36,649 bases of DNA from Candidatus Gallimonas merdae (GTDB taxonomy: Bacteria > Bacillota > Clostridia > Christensenellales > Borkfalkiaceae), in the NCBI GenBank assembly GCA_904419525.1, contig CAJFRT010000018.1, forward strand, positions 1-36,649, read 5' to 3'. Shown here one piece after another: positions 1-5,805 of this stretch; positions within the stretch are counted from its first letter, which is position 1; the number at the start of each line of letters is the position of its first letter. A program made the position numbers and the translations under genes. The notes under the pieces are model-generated. The model was not told the DNA's origin. It made no database searches and was given only the letters and a program-made list of their open reading frames with translations.

Positions 1-1
1 C

Positions 2-463
2 AAGCTCTTTGTCGCGCACCACGAGGCGGTGCCGGAAGTCGTCGCAAAGACGGTGGAGGAAAAGGTCGCCGCATATCAGGCGGAGGGACAGAGCGTAGAA
101 CAGCACGACGGAAAATATTTCCTTGTCGTTGCGCAATATCCAAACGGTGGAAAGGACATTTCGGAGATCGTGCCAACGGAAGCCGTACCCGCAAAAGAAG
201 CGTACGACGAATATGAAGATATCTATGTCTACAAACCATACACGGCGGAAGAGCTCGTGGAACAGCAGAGAGAGACACTGCGCGGCCGCCGGGCGGCGGA
301 ATGTTTTCCGATCGTCAATCGTGGGGCGTTGTGGTATGACAAACTGACGGCGGAACAAAGGTCGGAGCTGTCCGTCTGGTATGAAAAGTGGCTGGATGCG
401 CCGCAGACGCTGTATGCCCCCGTTGCTCCGTCGTGGATCAGCGTCGGAAAGAAAACAGAATAA
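2..463 (+). CDS. Phage tail-associated-like protein, 5' truncated
   Basis: The reading frame is open to the window edge, so the gene starts upstream; the first in-frame GTG at 29 has no ribosome site and is not a convincing start. The visible part is 153 residues plus a stop at 461-463. It is acidic and rich in Glu, Ala and Tyr, and ends in a compact aromatic domain with the pattern FPIVNRGALWYDKL, then WYEKWLDAP and a terminal PSWI. That tail resembles C-terminal domains of small proteins downstream of tail fibre genes in Firmicutes prophages; this is recognition from memory, not a search. It is followed 42 bases later by a coiled-coil protein and a holin-like protein, an order that fits the tail/lysis end of a prophage. 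The function is inferred only. Confidence 0.6.
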   Translation, partial: KLFVAHHEAVPEVVAKTVEEKVAAYQAEGQSVEQHDGKYFLVVAQYPNGGKDISEIVPTEAVPAKEAYDEYEDIYVYKPYTAEELVEQQRETLRGRRAAECFPIVNRGALWYDKLTAEQRSELSVWYEKWLDAPQTLYAPVAPSWISVGKKTE

Positions 464-505
464 AACGGACATCCGTTTTATAATACAAAAAAAGGAGAAG
501 GAAAC

Positions 506-808
506 ATGACCAATTTCGAGGAAAAGCTGGCGAATCTCCGCTCCAACCTTGAAGCGGAAAAGCAGGCGTTCAAGCAGGAACGCTGGGCGCAGATCGAAGC
601 CGGGACGCTCGCCGCGTTCAAGCAGAAGCAGGAACAGACATGCTCCGAAGGGATTCTTGCGCTGCAACAGCAGAAGAACACGGCGATTGCGCAGAAGACC
701 GAAGAACTGCGTGCGGCGCTCGATGCGGAAGTCGATGCGGCGTTTCTGTCGGTAGATCAGCACCTGGCGGCTGCGCAGCAGAGCCTTCCTGTGGCAAAGG
801 AGGCGTAA
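506..808 (+). CDS. Small coiled-coil protein, probable phage accessory
   Basis: A 100-residue protein with an AAGGAGAAGG ribosome site just upstream of the ATG. It is almost entirely charged/alanine/glutamine-rich helix (Glu-, Lys-, Gln- and Ala-dense, no Pro until the end), so a long coiled coil is expected; there is one Cys and no signal peptide or membrane segment. I do not recognise a family. It lies between the truncated tail-type gene and the holin-like gene, the latter's AAAGGAGG site being inside its last codons. Its role is unknown; a scaffolding or tail-chaperone-like helper is one guess from position. Confidence 0.6.
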   Translation: MTNFEEKLANLRSNLEAEKQAFKQERWAQIEAGTLAAFKQKQEQTCSEGILALQQQKNTAIAQKTEELRAALDAEVDAAFLSVDQHLAAAQQSLPVAKEA

Positions 809-814
809 TCTGTC

Positions 815-1360
815 ATGAAAGAGCAGGTGCTTTTGTACGGCGTCTGTGCGGCGATCTCCGTCGCGGCGGTCGGCATCACGTCCATTGCAAAGATCATCGT
901 TTGTGCGATCGCGAAGCGGGCGGGAAAAGACATTTCGGGAAATGTGAAAGAATATATTTTCACCCCGATGGCGCTTATTCTCGCAGCGCTTGGGCTGTAC
1001 ATATGGCTGGAGAACTTCATGCATGTAGAAGACGAAGAGATCTTTGTTTTGCTCATTGTCTGCTTCAGCATCGGGACGATGTTGATCTACTGGCTGCTGT
1101 TCCAGCCTACGCGCAAGCTCGCAACGGCAATCATCCATGCGATTGCGAAAAAGGCAAATGTAGAGCCGGTCGTCGATGTGATCGAAGGAGTGATTGATCA
1201 GGCAGAGGAGAAAGTGTCCGAGCCGGCGGAGAATAATTTGCAGTCAACTGCAACGGAAACCGAAGCGGCGGAAAAGCCGACGGAAGAAAAATTGAACGAT
1301 GCCACGGAAACGGCAGCGGACAAGCTCCGCGCTATGGTTGACGCCATCAAGAAGAAATGA
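815..1360 (+). CDS. Holin-like small membrane protein
   Basis: A 181-residue protein. The AAAGGAGG ribosome site at about 796-803 overlaps the end of the preceding gene. Residues 5-35 form a hydrophobic helix, and two more hydrophobic segments lie around residues 46-65 and 75-93. The C-terminal 80 residues are acidic, Glu/Ala/Thr-rich and probably disordered, ending in a lysine-rich tail. Three membrane helices followed by a charged tail, placed last in a phage-like gene run and directly before a terminator, fit a holin or holin-like phage protein. No specific holin family signature is visible, so the assignment rests on topology and position. Confidence 0.55.
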   Translation: MKEQVLLYGVCAAISVAAVGITSIAKIIVCAIAKRAGKDISGNVKEYIFTPMALILAALGLYIWLENFMHVEDEEIFVLLIVCFSIGTMLIYWLLFQPTRKLATAIIHAIAKKANVEPVVDVIEGVIDQAEEKVSEPAENNLQSTATETEAAEKPTEEKLNDATETAADKLRAMVDAIKKK

Positions 1361-1361
1361 T

Positions 1362-1391
1362 AAAACCCCCGTGTACATACACGGGGGTTTT
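1362..1391. terminator. Bidirectional intrinsic terminator
   Basis: A perfect 14-bp stem (AAAACCCCCGTGTA with its complement) and a 2-base loop. The A-run and T-run at its ends let it act on either strand. It closes the phage-like run from the left and the small minus-strand gene (stop at 1396-1398) from the right. Confidence 0.85.
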
Positions 1392-1395
1392 ATCA

Positions 1396-1548
1396 TTATT
1401 TTAGTTTAGAAAGATAAGCGGTACATTTTGGGCAAAACGAACGTGGATTATTTGTAAAATAGAAATTTCCGCATAAATCACACTTTGTTCTCTTATATGT
1501 ACTCAAGGTGTTAATTGAAACATTTAGATTTAGTTTTATAATTAGCAT
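1396..1548 (-). CDS. AT-rich mini zinc-finger protein
   Basis: A 50-residue protein read from the ATG at 1548-1546, chosen because GGAGGC at 1560-1555 sits six bases upstream; the longer open frame runs back into the tRNA gene and is not credible. The second half carries CDLCG and, 13 residues later, CPKC, which together form a CxxC...CxxC zinc knuckle. The N-terminal half is a Leu/Ile/Asn strand-rich stretch. The gene is much more AT-rich than everything from 2200 onward, which suggests foreign origin. It lies in the last part of the phage-like element, downstream of the tRNA terminator. I do not recognise a family; zinc binding is inferred from the cysteines. Confidence 0.5.
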   Translation of the reverse strand: MLIIKLNLNVSINTLSTYKRTKCDLCGNFYFTNNPRSFCPKCTAYLSKLK

Positions 1549-1647
1549 AATGTTGCCTCCATAAAAATTTATAGTCCGTTTCAGGGCTACATCTAATTTA
1601 GCTATTAAATTTTGCAATAAAATCGAAATTTTAGAAATTTTCATAAA

Positions 1648-1679
1648 AAAAGCGACAGAAAAAGATTTCTGTCGCTTTT
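1648..1679 (-). terminator. Terminator of the tRNA-Ser transcript
   Basis: A perfect 14-bp stem (1648-1661 with 1666-1679) and loop AAGA. On the minus strand it is followed by a run of seven T, starting two bases past the encoded CCA of the tRNA. It separates the tRNA transcript from the mini zinc protein gene. Confidence 0.85.
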
Positions 1680-1681
1680 GA

Positions 1682-1772
1682 TGGCGCGGTGAGAGGGATT
1701 CGAACCCTCGCACGCTGTAACACGTCTACGCCCTTAGCAGGGGCGCCCCTTGAGCCTCTTGGGTATCACCGC
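1682..1772 (-). tRNA. tRNA-Ser (anticodon GCT)
   Basis: A complete class II tRNA on the minus strand. The acceptor stem GCGGTGA pairs with TCACCGC; the anticodon stem CGCCC/GGGCG encloses the loop CTGCTAA, giving anticodon GCT for AGC/AGU serine codons. A long variable arm and the T arm GAGGG-TTCGAAT-CCCTC follow, and the 3' CCA is encoded (complement of 1682-1684). The gene is followed immediately by a terminator. No strong promoter is visible in the 190 bases upstream, in contrast with the truncated copy at 1963-2002, which has one. Confidence 0.95.
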
Positions 1773-1780
1773 ATGTCAAG

Positions 1781-1871
1781 ATTGTCTATGGATATTCGAT
1801 TGTCTATAAATTGTCTATCAGAATGAAATATTATGCAAAAAATGGCACATTTTGGGGCAATTTTTGTCTAT
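1781..1871. repeat. Short direct repeats ATTGTCTAT, possible integrase arm sites
   Basis: ATTGTCTAT occurs at 1781-1789, 1799-1807 and 1810-1818, and TTGTCTAT again at 1864-1871, all in the same orientation within AT-rich DNA between the two tRNA-Ser sequences. Iterated short direct repeats beside an attachment core are typical of arm-type sites for tyrosine recombinases or excisionases. The interpretation is inference; the repeats are directly visible. Confidence 0.5.
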
Positions 1872-1962
1872 TTGGGGAGTGGTAAGATTTCGTTTCAGAA
1901 CGTTCCTATATAGCTCGAAATATTGCAAAAAATACAACTCCCCGAAAAAACAATCGAGTCAA

Positions 1963-2002
1963 TTAGCAGGGGAGCCCCTTGAGCCTCTTGGGTACTTCTG
2001 CA
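1963..2002 (-). pseudogene. 5' half of a tRNA-Ser gene, truncated at the anticodon loop
   Basis: These 40 bases match 1734-1773 of the intact tRNA-Ser gene at 35 of 40 positions, including 21 identical bases through the D arm. On the minus strand the copy starts at the acceptor position and breaks off just after the anticodon GCT and the two following A. The acceptor strand has drifted to GCAGAAG. No 3' half follows. A good sigma-A promoter sits at the normal place upstream, so this is probably the original chromosomal gene start, cut off by an insertion. Confidence 0.7.
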
Positions 2003-2071
2003 TGCGGCTCATGAAAGCGGCGTGCCCGCCGCGACGGATCGATATGCCCGGCTGTGCCGCGGCACTCTAAC

Positions 2072-2100
2072 AATATACCATAAATGCGCCCGATTGTCAA
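2072..2100 (-). promoter_or_regulatory. Strong promoter of the truncated tRNA-Ser
   Basis: On the minus strand TTGACA (2100-2095) and TATATT (2077-2072) are separated by 17 bases. Transcription would start near 2065 and run into the tRNA remnant and on towards the intact tRNA-Ser 230 bases further, so it may still drive the intact copy. Confidence 0.75.
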
Positions 2101-2151
2101 AGTATATTTTCGCGAAATCGCAAAAAAATACAAAAAAATGATAATCATATC

Positions 2152-2180
2152 TTGCGGGCGACGGAAAAGTATGGTAAAAT
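2152..2180 (+). promoter_or_regulatory. Promoter of the ppa operon
   Basis: TTGCGG (2152-2157) and TAAAAT (2175-2180) with a 17-base spacer, about 40 bases before the pyrophosphatase start codon. Confidence 0.65.
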
Positions 2181-2220
2181 GAAAGGACAAATGGGGAATA
2201 CGATATAAGGAGAAGAATCC

Positions 2221-2757
2221 ATGAACATCTGGCATGACATCGATCCGAAGCGCATCACGCCGAAGAGCTTTGAAGCGCTCATCGAGATCCCGAAAGGGAG
2301 CAAGACCAAGTATGAACTCGATAAAGAAACGGGCATACTCAAAATAGACCGCGTTCTGTACACGTCCACGGTCTATCCCGCGAATTACGGCTTCATTCCG
2401 CGCACGTTTGCAGACGACGGCGACCCTCTGGACGTGCTCGTTCTGTGCAACGAGGCGATCTATCCGATGACGCTCGTCAATTGCTATCCGATCGGCGTGA
2501 TCAAGATGGTGGACAGCGGCGCGCTGGACGAAAAAATCATTGCGATCCCCTTCAAGGATCCCACATACAACGGATATTACGACATTCAGGAACTGCCCAA
2601 GCATATTTTTGAAGAGATGATGCATTTCTTTGAAGTGTACAAGACGCTTGAGCATAAAAAAACGACGGTAAAGGAGATCGCGCACCGCGAAGAGGCGGTC
2701 GAGATCATTCAGAAATGCCTTGCGATGTATGAAGAGAAGTTCGGAGGCGTGAGATGA
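2221..2757 (+). CDS. ppa: Inorganic pyrophosphatase, family I
   Basis: Hydrolyses pyrophosphate to two phosphates in the cytoplasm, pulling biosynthetic reactions forward. The 178-residue length is normal for bacterial family I enzymes. The N-terminal half has EIPKGSKTKYELDKETG, the substrate-binding lysines and tyrosine, then YPANYGFIPRT and the signature DGDPLDVLVL with its metal-binding aspartates at about residues 63-68. An AAGGAGAAG ribosome site precedes the ATG and a TTGCGG/TAAAAT promoter lies just upstream. Its stop overlaps the start of the SGNH hydrolase gene (ATGA), so the two are translationally coupled. The family assignment is secure. Confidence 0.95.
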   Translation: MNIWHDIDPKRITPKSFEALIEIPKGSKTKYELDKETGILKIDRVLYTSTVYPANYGFIPRTFADDGDPLDVLVLCNEAIYPMTLVNCYPIGVIKMVDSGALDEKIIAIPFKDPTYNGYYDIQELPKHIFEEMMHFFEVYKTLEHKKTTVKEIAHREEAVEIIQKCLAMYEEKFGGVR

Positions 2758-3401
2758 AAGAACAGACAGTCGGAACGGCGGAAGAAAAACCCTGTGTCAA
2801 GATCGTTTTTTTCGGCGATTCGATCACCGAATCGGGAAGAAACAGGCTGGATCCCGATGACTTGGGCGTGGGATATGTCAAGATCGCGGCGGGGAAACTC
2901 CGCCTGCTGTATCCGGACACCAATTTTTGCTTTCTCAACCGCGGCGTGGGCGGTGACCGCACGGCGGAACTGCTCGAGCGGGTCCAGCGCGACGTCGTGG
3001 ACGAAAAGCCCGATTACGTGATCCTGGCAATAGGGGTCAATGACGTCTGGCATCGCTTTACGGTGGGGGAAGAGGTCACGCCGGAGACGTTCCGCGCCAA
3101 CTATCTCTCCCTTGTGGACACCATTCTTGCAACGGGAGCGAAGCTCTTCCTCATTCAGCCGTACATGCTGAAAATGGCGGACAAGCAGAGAATGCGTCCC
3201 TATCTCAACCGGTTCAACGACATCATCCGAGAGATCGCAAAGGAAAAGGACGTCGTGCTCGTTCCGGTGGACGAAATTTTCATGGGCGTGACGCAGGATA
3301 TCGACCCTGCGCAGTTCTCGGCGGACGGCGTTCATCCCACGCACAGAGGGTGCCGCTACATCGCCGACCTGCTCATCAAGGAGCTGAAAAAGTGTCTGTA
3401 A
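2754..3401 (+). CDS. SGNH/GDSL-type esterase
   Basis: A 215-residue cytoplasmic hydrolase of the SGNH superfamily, which removes acyl groups from lipids or sugars. Block I is GDSITES with the nucleophile Ser23. Block II is RGVGGDRT, carrying the oxyanion glycine. Block III is GVNDVW with the conserved Asn. Block V is DGVHPTH, with Asp191 and His194 completing the triad. No signal peptide is present, so an intracellular substrate is likely; the real substrate cannot be told. The start overlaps the ppa stop by four bases, and a GTG-started hydrolase gene overlaps its end. Confidence 0.88.
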   Translation: MKEQTVGTAEEKPCVKIVFFGDSITESGRNRLDPDDLGVGYVKIAAGKLRLLYPDTNFCFLNRGVGGDRTAELLERVQRDVVDEKPDYVILAIGVNDVWHRFTVGEEVTPETFRANYLSLVDTILATGAKLFLIQPYMLKMADKQRMRPYLNRFNDIIREIAKEKDVVLVPVDEIFMGVTQDIDPAQFSADGVHPTHRGCRYIADLLIKELKKCL

Positions 3402-3904
3402 AGCGCCTTCTTGTCGTTGTGGACATGCAGAACGATTTCGTGGACGGAGCGCTCGGAACGCCGGAAGCGCGGGCGGTCGTGCCCGCCGTGCAGGAGCTGC
3501 TCGAACGGGAGCGCGGCGCGGGGAGCGACGTGGCGTTCACCATGGACACGCACGGCGCGGACTATCTGTCCACGCAGGAAGGGCGGCTGCTTCCCGTGCC
3601 GCACTGCATCCGCGGAACGCACGGCTGGCAGGTCATTTCTTCGCTGCAGACGGGGGACGCCCGGATCTTTGAAAAGGGAGCGTTCGGAAGCGTGGAACTT
3701 GCCCGGTTTGCGCGCCCGTATGAGGAGATCGTGCTCTGCGGCGTGTGCACGGATATCTGCGTCGTCAGCAACGCGCTTCTTATAAAGGCGTTCTCGCCCG
3801 AAGCGCACGTCATGGTCGCGGAGCGCGCCTGCGCGGGTGTTTCGCCGGATGCGCACGAGGCGGCGATCCGGACGATGAAGAGCTGTCAGGTGGACGTGAT
3901 ATGA
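3392..3904 (+). CDS. Isochorismatase-family cysteine hydrolase (nicotinamidase-like)
   Basis: A 170-residue protein read from GTG at 3392, chosen because AAGGAG sits eight bases upstream and residue 1 then falls just before the family's first strand. The catalytic triad is visible: Asp11 in VVVDMQNDF, Lys95 in FEKGAFGS, and Cys119 in CGVCTDICV. The family includes nicotinamidases, which release ammonia from nicotinamide in NAD salvage, and related amidohydrolases. The compact length and DMQNDF start resemble PncA-type proteins, but I cannot separate nicotinamidase from other members without alignment. It overlaps the SGNH gene by ten bases and is the third gene of the ppa operon. Confidence 0.85.
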   Translation: MSVKRLLVVVDMQNDFVDGALGTPEARAVVPAVQELLERERGAGSDVAFTMDTHGADYLSTQEGRLLPVPHCIRGTHGWQVISSLQTGDARIFEKGAFGSVELARFARPYEEIVLCGVCTDICVVSNALLIKAFSPEAHVMVAERACAGVSPDAHEAAIRTMKSCQVDVI

Positions 3905-3909
3905 ACGAG

Positions 3910-3955
3910 AGCGCGCCGCAAGGCGCGCTTTTGCGGCCGGGCATGCATCCCGGCC
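3910..3955 (+). promoter_or_regulatory. Two intercistronic hairpins
   Basis: An 8-bp stem (3910-3917 with 3922-3929, loop GCAA) followed by four T, then a second stem (GGCCGGG with CCCGGCC, 3935-3955). They lie between the isochorismatase-type gene and the YbaK-type gene. They could be a weak terminator or attenuator, since no promoter is obvious before the next gene. Confidence 0.45.
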
Positions 3956-3972
3956 CGGAACAGGAGGAGTTT

Positions 3973-4446
3973 ATGCCGCAGGAAAAGACGAACGCCATGC
4001 GCATTCTTGACCGCGCAAAGGCGTCCTATCTGGTACATACGTATGAGGGCGGAGCGCTCTCCGGCGTTGCCGTGGCGGCGTCGCTGGGGGAGGATCCGGG
4101 GCGCGTCTATAAGACGCTCGTCACCGTCGGAAGTCCGCGCAGATACTATGTGTTCGTCATACCCGTGGCCGCGGAGCTCGATCTGAAAAAGGCGGCGCGG
4201 GCGGCAGGGGAAAAGTCGGTGGACATGCTCCCGCTCAAGGAGCTGTTTCCGCTCACCGGCTACGTGCACGGCGGCTGTTCCCCGCTCGGCATGAAAAAGG
4301 CCTTCCCGACCTTCTTCCACAGCGATGCGGAGGGCGGGACCATTTTCGTCAGCGGCGGGAAGGTGGGCGTGCAGATCGAGGCGGCGTGCTCCGACCTTGT
4401 GCGCCTGACGGGCGGAACGTTTGCGGATCTTGTCAGGGAAAGCTGA
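3973..4446 (+). CDS. ybaK: YbaK/EbsC-type aminoacyl-tRNA deacylase
   Basis: A 157-residue protein of the YbaK/ProX superfamily. In the best-known member the enzyme hydrolyses mischarged Cys-tRNA(Pro), protecting translation fidelity. The start at 3973 is set by AGGAGG at 3962-3967; an ATG at 3901 in the same frame has no ribosome site and would read through two hairpins. Family features are the early NAMRILDRAKASYLVHTYEG strand/helix, the conserved lysine in GRVYKTLV, the strands YYVFVIPV and AELDLKK, and HGGCSPLGMKK near residues 97-107, matching the GGxSPxGxKK signature. It follows the ppa unit after a 68-base gap containing hairpins. Confidence 0.88.
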   Translation: MPQEKTNAMRILDRAKASYLVHTYEGGALSGVAVAASLGEDPGRVYKTLVTVGSPRRYYVFVIPVAAELDLKKAARAAGEKSVDMLPLKELFPLTGYVHGGCSPLGMKKAFPTFFHSDAEGGTIFVSGGKVGVQIEAACSDLVRLTGGTFADLVRES

Positions 4447-4501
4447 CGGTATCCGTCTGCAGAGCCGGACAGCCGGTTTCAGTTTCCATCGGAAACAGAG
4501 A

Positions 4502-4528
4502 GCGCAGGGCAATTTCCCTGTGCTTTTT
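4502..4528 (+). terminator. Terminator after the ybaK-like gene
   Basis: An 8-bp stem (4502-4509 with 4516-4523, one G-T pair) followed by five T. It lies between the convergent ybaK-like and XRE regulator genes. Confidence 0.65.
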
Positions 4529-4546
4529 GATTTCCGGGGAAGGCCG

Positions 4547-4753
4547 TCAGTCCCGAAGGCCGAGAATATACTCCGCGGACAGGTCGAGCTCGCGGCACAG
4601 CCGCGCAAACGTGTCCAGGCGCGGAAGTTTTTTGGTCGTGATGTACTGCGTGATCATTTCGGGAGATACGCCCACTCTTTTGGCGATCTCCGCACGCGTC
4701 AGCGGGCAGGCGGTCAGCTCTTCTTTGAGCCGCTGTTTGATGAGTTCTTCCAT
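4547..4753 (-). CDS. Small XRE-family helix-turn-helix regulator
   Basis: A 68-residue DNA-binding protein consisting of little more than one HTH domain. Residues 18-62 show the Cro/C1 pattern: LTRAEIAKRVGVSPEMITQYITTKKLPRLDTFARLCRELDLS, in which the recognition helix is about SPEMITQYIT; the end YILGL is also typical. It is transcribed away from the gene pair at 4863-5701, and the intervening 110 bases contain a near-perfect inverted repeat over the plus-strand promoter. The usual logic of such pairs is that the small regulator represses both its own gene and its neighbour; that is inference. Confidence 0.85.
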   Translation of the reverse strand: MEELIKQRLKEELTACPLTRAEIAKRVGVSPEMITQYITTKKLPRLDTFARLCRELDLSAEYILGLRD

Positions 4754-4786
4754 AGGATGACCCCCGTATGTTTTTCTTCAACTTAT

Positions 4787-4836
4787 AACTAACGGTTATT
4801 TTTTAATTGATAAATAACCAATAGTTAGTATATAAT
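4787..4836 (+). promoter_or_regulatory. Promoter with overlapping inverted-repeat operator
   Basis: TTGATA (4807-4812) and TATAAT (4831-4836) with an 18-base spacer form the promoter of the gene at 4863. Two arms, AACTAACGGTTATTT (4787-4801) and AAATAACCAATAGTT (4812-4826), are inverted copies of each other at 13 of 15 positions; the second arm covers the promoter spacer. A bound repressor, most likely the adjacent XRE protein, would block the polymerase. Confidence 0.65.
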
Positions 4837-4862
4837 TGTGAAAAAACACGGAGGACAGGAAA

Positions 4863-5201
4863 ATGATGCAGTACAAAGTGGTTGCGGTCCCCGCCGTACC
4901 CGTCAAAGTCAAGGCCGGCGAGTATCACAGGGCGATCGAAAAAGGTGTCAGCGAGGAGACGGCCAACGCCGCATTGGAAAACGTTGCCGCTACCATACAG
5001 GAATACGGAAAGGCGGGCTGGGTGCTTCATTCCATTGAGTACGTTCCCACGCGTGTCAAGCGTAAAAAATCGATCTGGGAGCTGTTGTTTTCCTGGATCC
5101 CCATTCTCGGAAGCCTGCTTTTCCGCAACCTGGACGAGACGCGCGAAGGCCGCGATATGACGGTCTACACGATCACGTTCGTGCGGGAGGCGGCGGTATG
5201 A
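4863..5201 (+). CDS. DUF4177-like small protein with a hydrophobic segment
   Basis: A 112-residue protein; ATG at 4863 or 4866, both behind GGAGG at 4850-4854. The pattern is MQYKVV near the start, then a helix, then GWVLHSIEYVP and a final strand TVYTITFVRE, which resembles the DUF4177 fold (YKVV...GWEL.S). A 17-residue hydrophobic stretch around residues 72-88 lies between the strands, an insertion not usual for that family, and may dip into the membrane. The stop overlaps the ATG of the zinc-ribbon membrane protein, so the two are co-translated. Function unknown. Confidence 0.65.
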   Translation: MMQYKVVAVPAVPVKVKAGEYHRAIEKGVSEETANAALENVAATIQEYGKAGWVLHSIEYVPTRVKRKKSIWELLFSWIPILGSLLFRNLDETREGRDMTVYTITFVREAAV

Positions 5202-5701
5202 TCTGCCACCTCTGCGGCAGATTTGACGGAGGCGCTTCGCACTGTATCCGCTGCGGAACGCCCGTTTCGGGGGCGGCGCCTGCCCTGCAGATCTCGGCGG
5301 AAGAACTTGCGCGTCTCGATGCGGAGATGCAGCCGCAGACCGCTGCCCGCAAAAAAGAGGAACGCCCGGACGACCGCGGCGGAAAGGGGCTGTGTCTCGC
5401 CTCGTTTGTGACGTCGTGCATCATGCTGGTCACGGCGATCGTGCTGATCTGCCTGATCTCCGGGCTCGTCGGTCAGGGTCATGGCCAGGAGCAGATGTCC
5501 CGGATCGTCATGGTCTGCGGTCCCATTCTCGGCATCGGATTCTATGTCGTTCTGATCGTCGCGGCGCTGGGACTGGGCCGTCTGAAAGGGGTTCCCGATG
5601 TCAGGGTCCACAGGACGCTCGGGATCCTGTCCTACTTCATCATGCTGGTGAGCCTGGGCGGCATGGCGCTCGGTATTCTGACGATGTCGGGCGCGATCTG
5701 A
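5198..5701 (+). CDS. Zinc-ribbon membrane protein
   Basis: A 167-residue protein. The N-terminus has CHLCG and, 11 residues later, CIRCG, which should bind one zinc ion. A charged linker rich in Glu, Arg and Gln follows, then three hydrophobic helices at about residues 67-91, 103-126 and 139-163. Zinc-ribbon-plus-membrane-helices proteins are common in Clostridia and mostly uncharacterised. It overlaps the preceding gene by four bases and shares its promoter, which is probably under control of the neighbouring XRE regulator. No function is recognised. Confidence 0.7.
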   Translation: MICHLCGRFDGGASHCIRCGTPVSGAAPALQISAEELARLDAEMQPQTAARKKEERPDDRGGKGLCLASFVTSCIMLVTAIVLICLISGLVGQGHGQEQMSRIVMVCGPILGIGFYVVLIVAALGLGRLKGVPDVRVHRTLGILSYFIMLVSLGGMALGILTMSGAI

Positions 5702-5735
5702 CAATAAAGGCAGCACCATGTCTTAAAGAAAAAAT

Positions 5736-5772
5736 GATCGGGGCATGTCCGGATTCCGGACATGCCCCGATC
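5736..5772. terminator. Bidirectional terminator, perfect 37-base palindrome
   Basis: GATCGGGGCATGTCCGGA is followed by one base and then its exact complement. Six A on the left give the minus-strand transcript of spoIIE a T-run; four T on the right serve the plus-strand pair. The two units converge here. Confidence 0.85.
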
Positions 5773-5805
5773 GTTTTGCGTGTTCCGCGGACATGGGTAG
5801 ACCGT

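Noticed and set aside
3901..3972. Upstream ATG at 3901 for the YbaK-like gene
   Set aside because: It lacks a ribosome site and would translate two GC-rich hairpins, while ATG at 3973 has AGGAGG.
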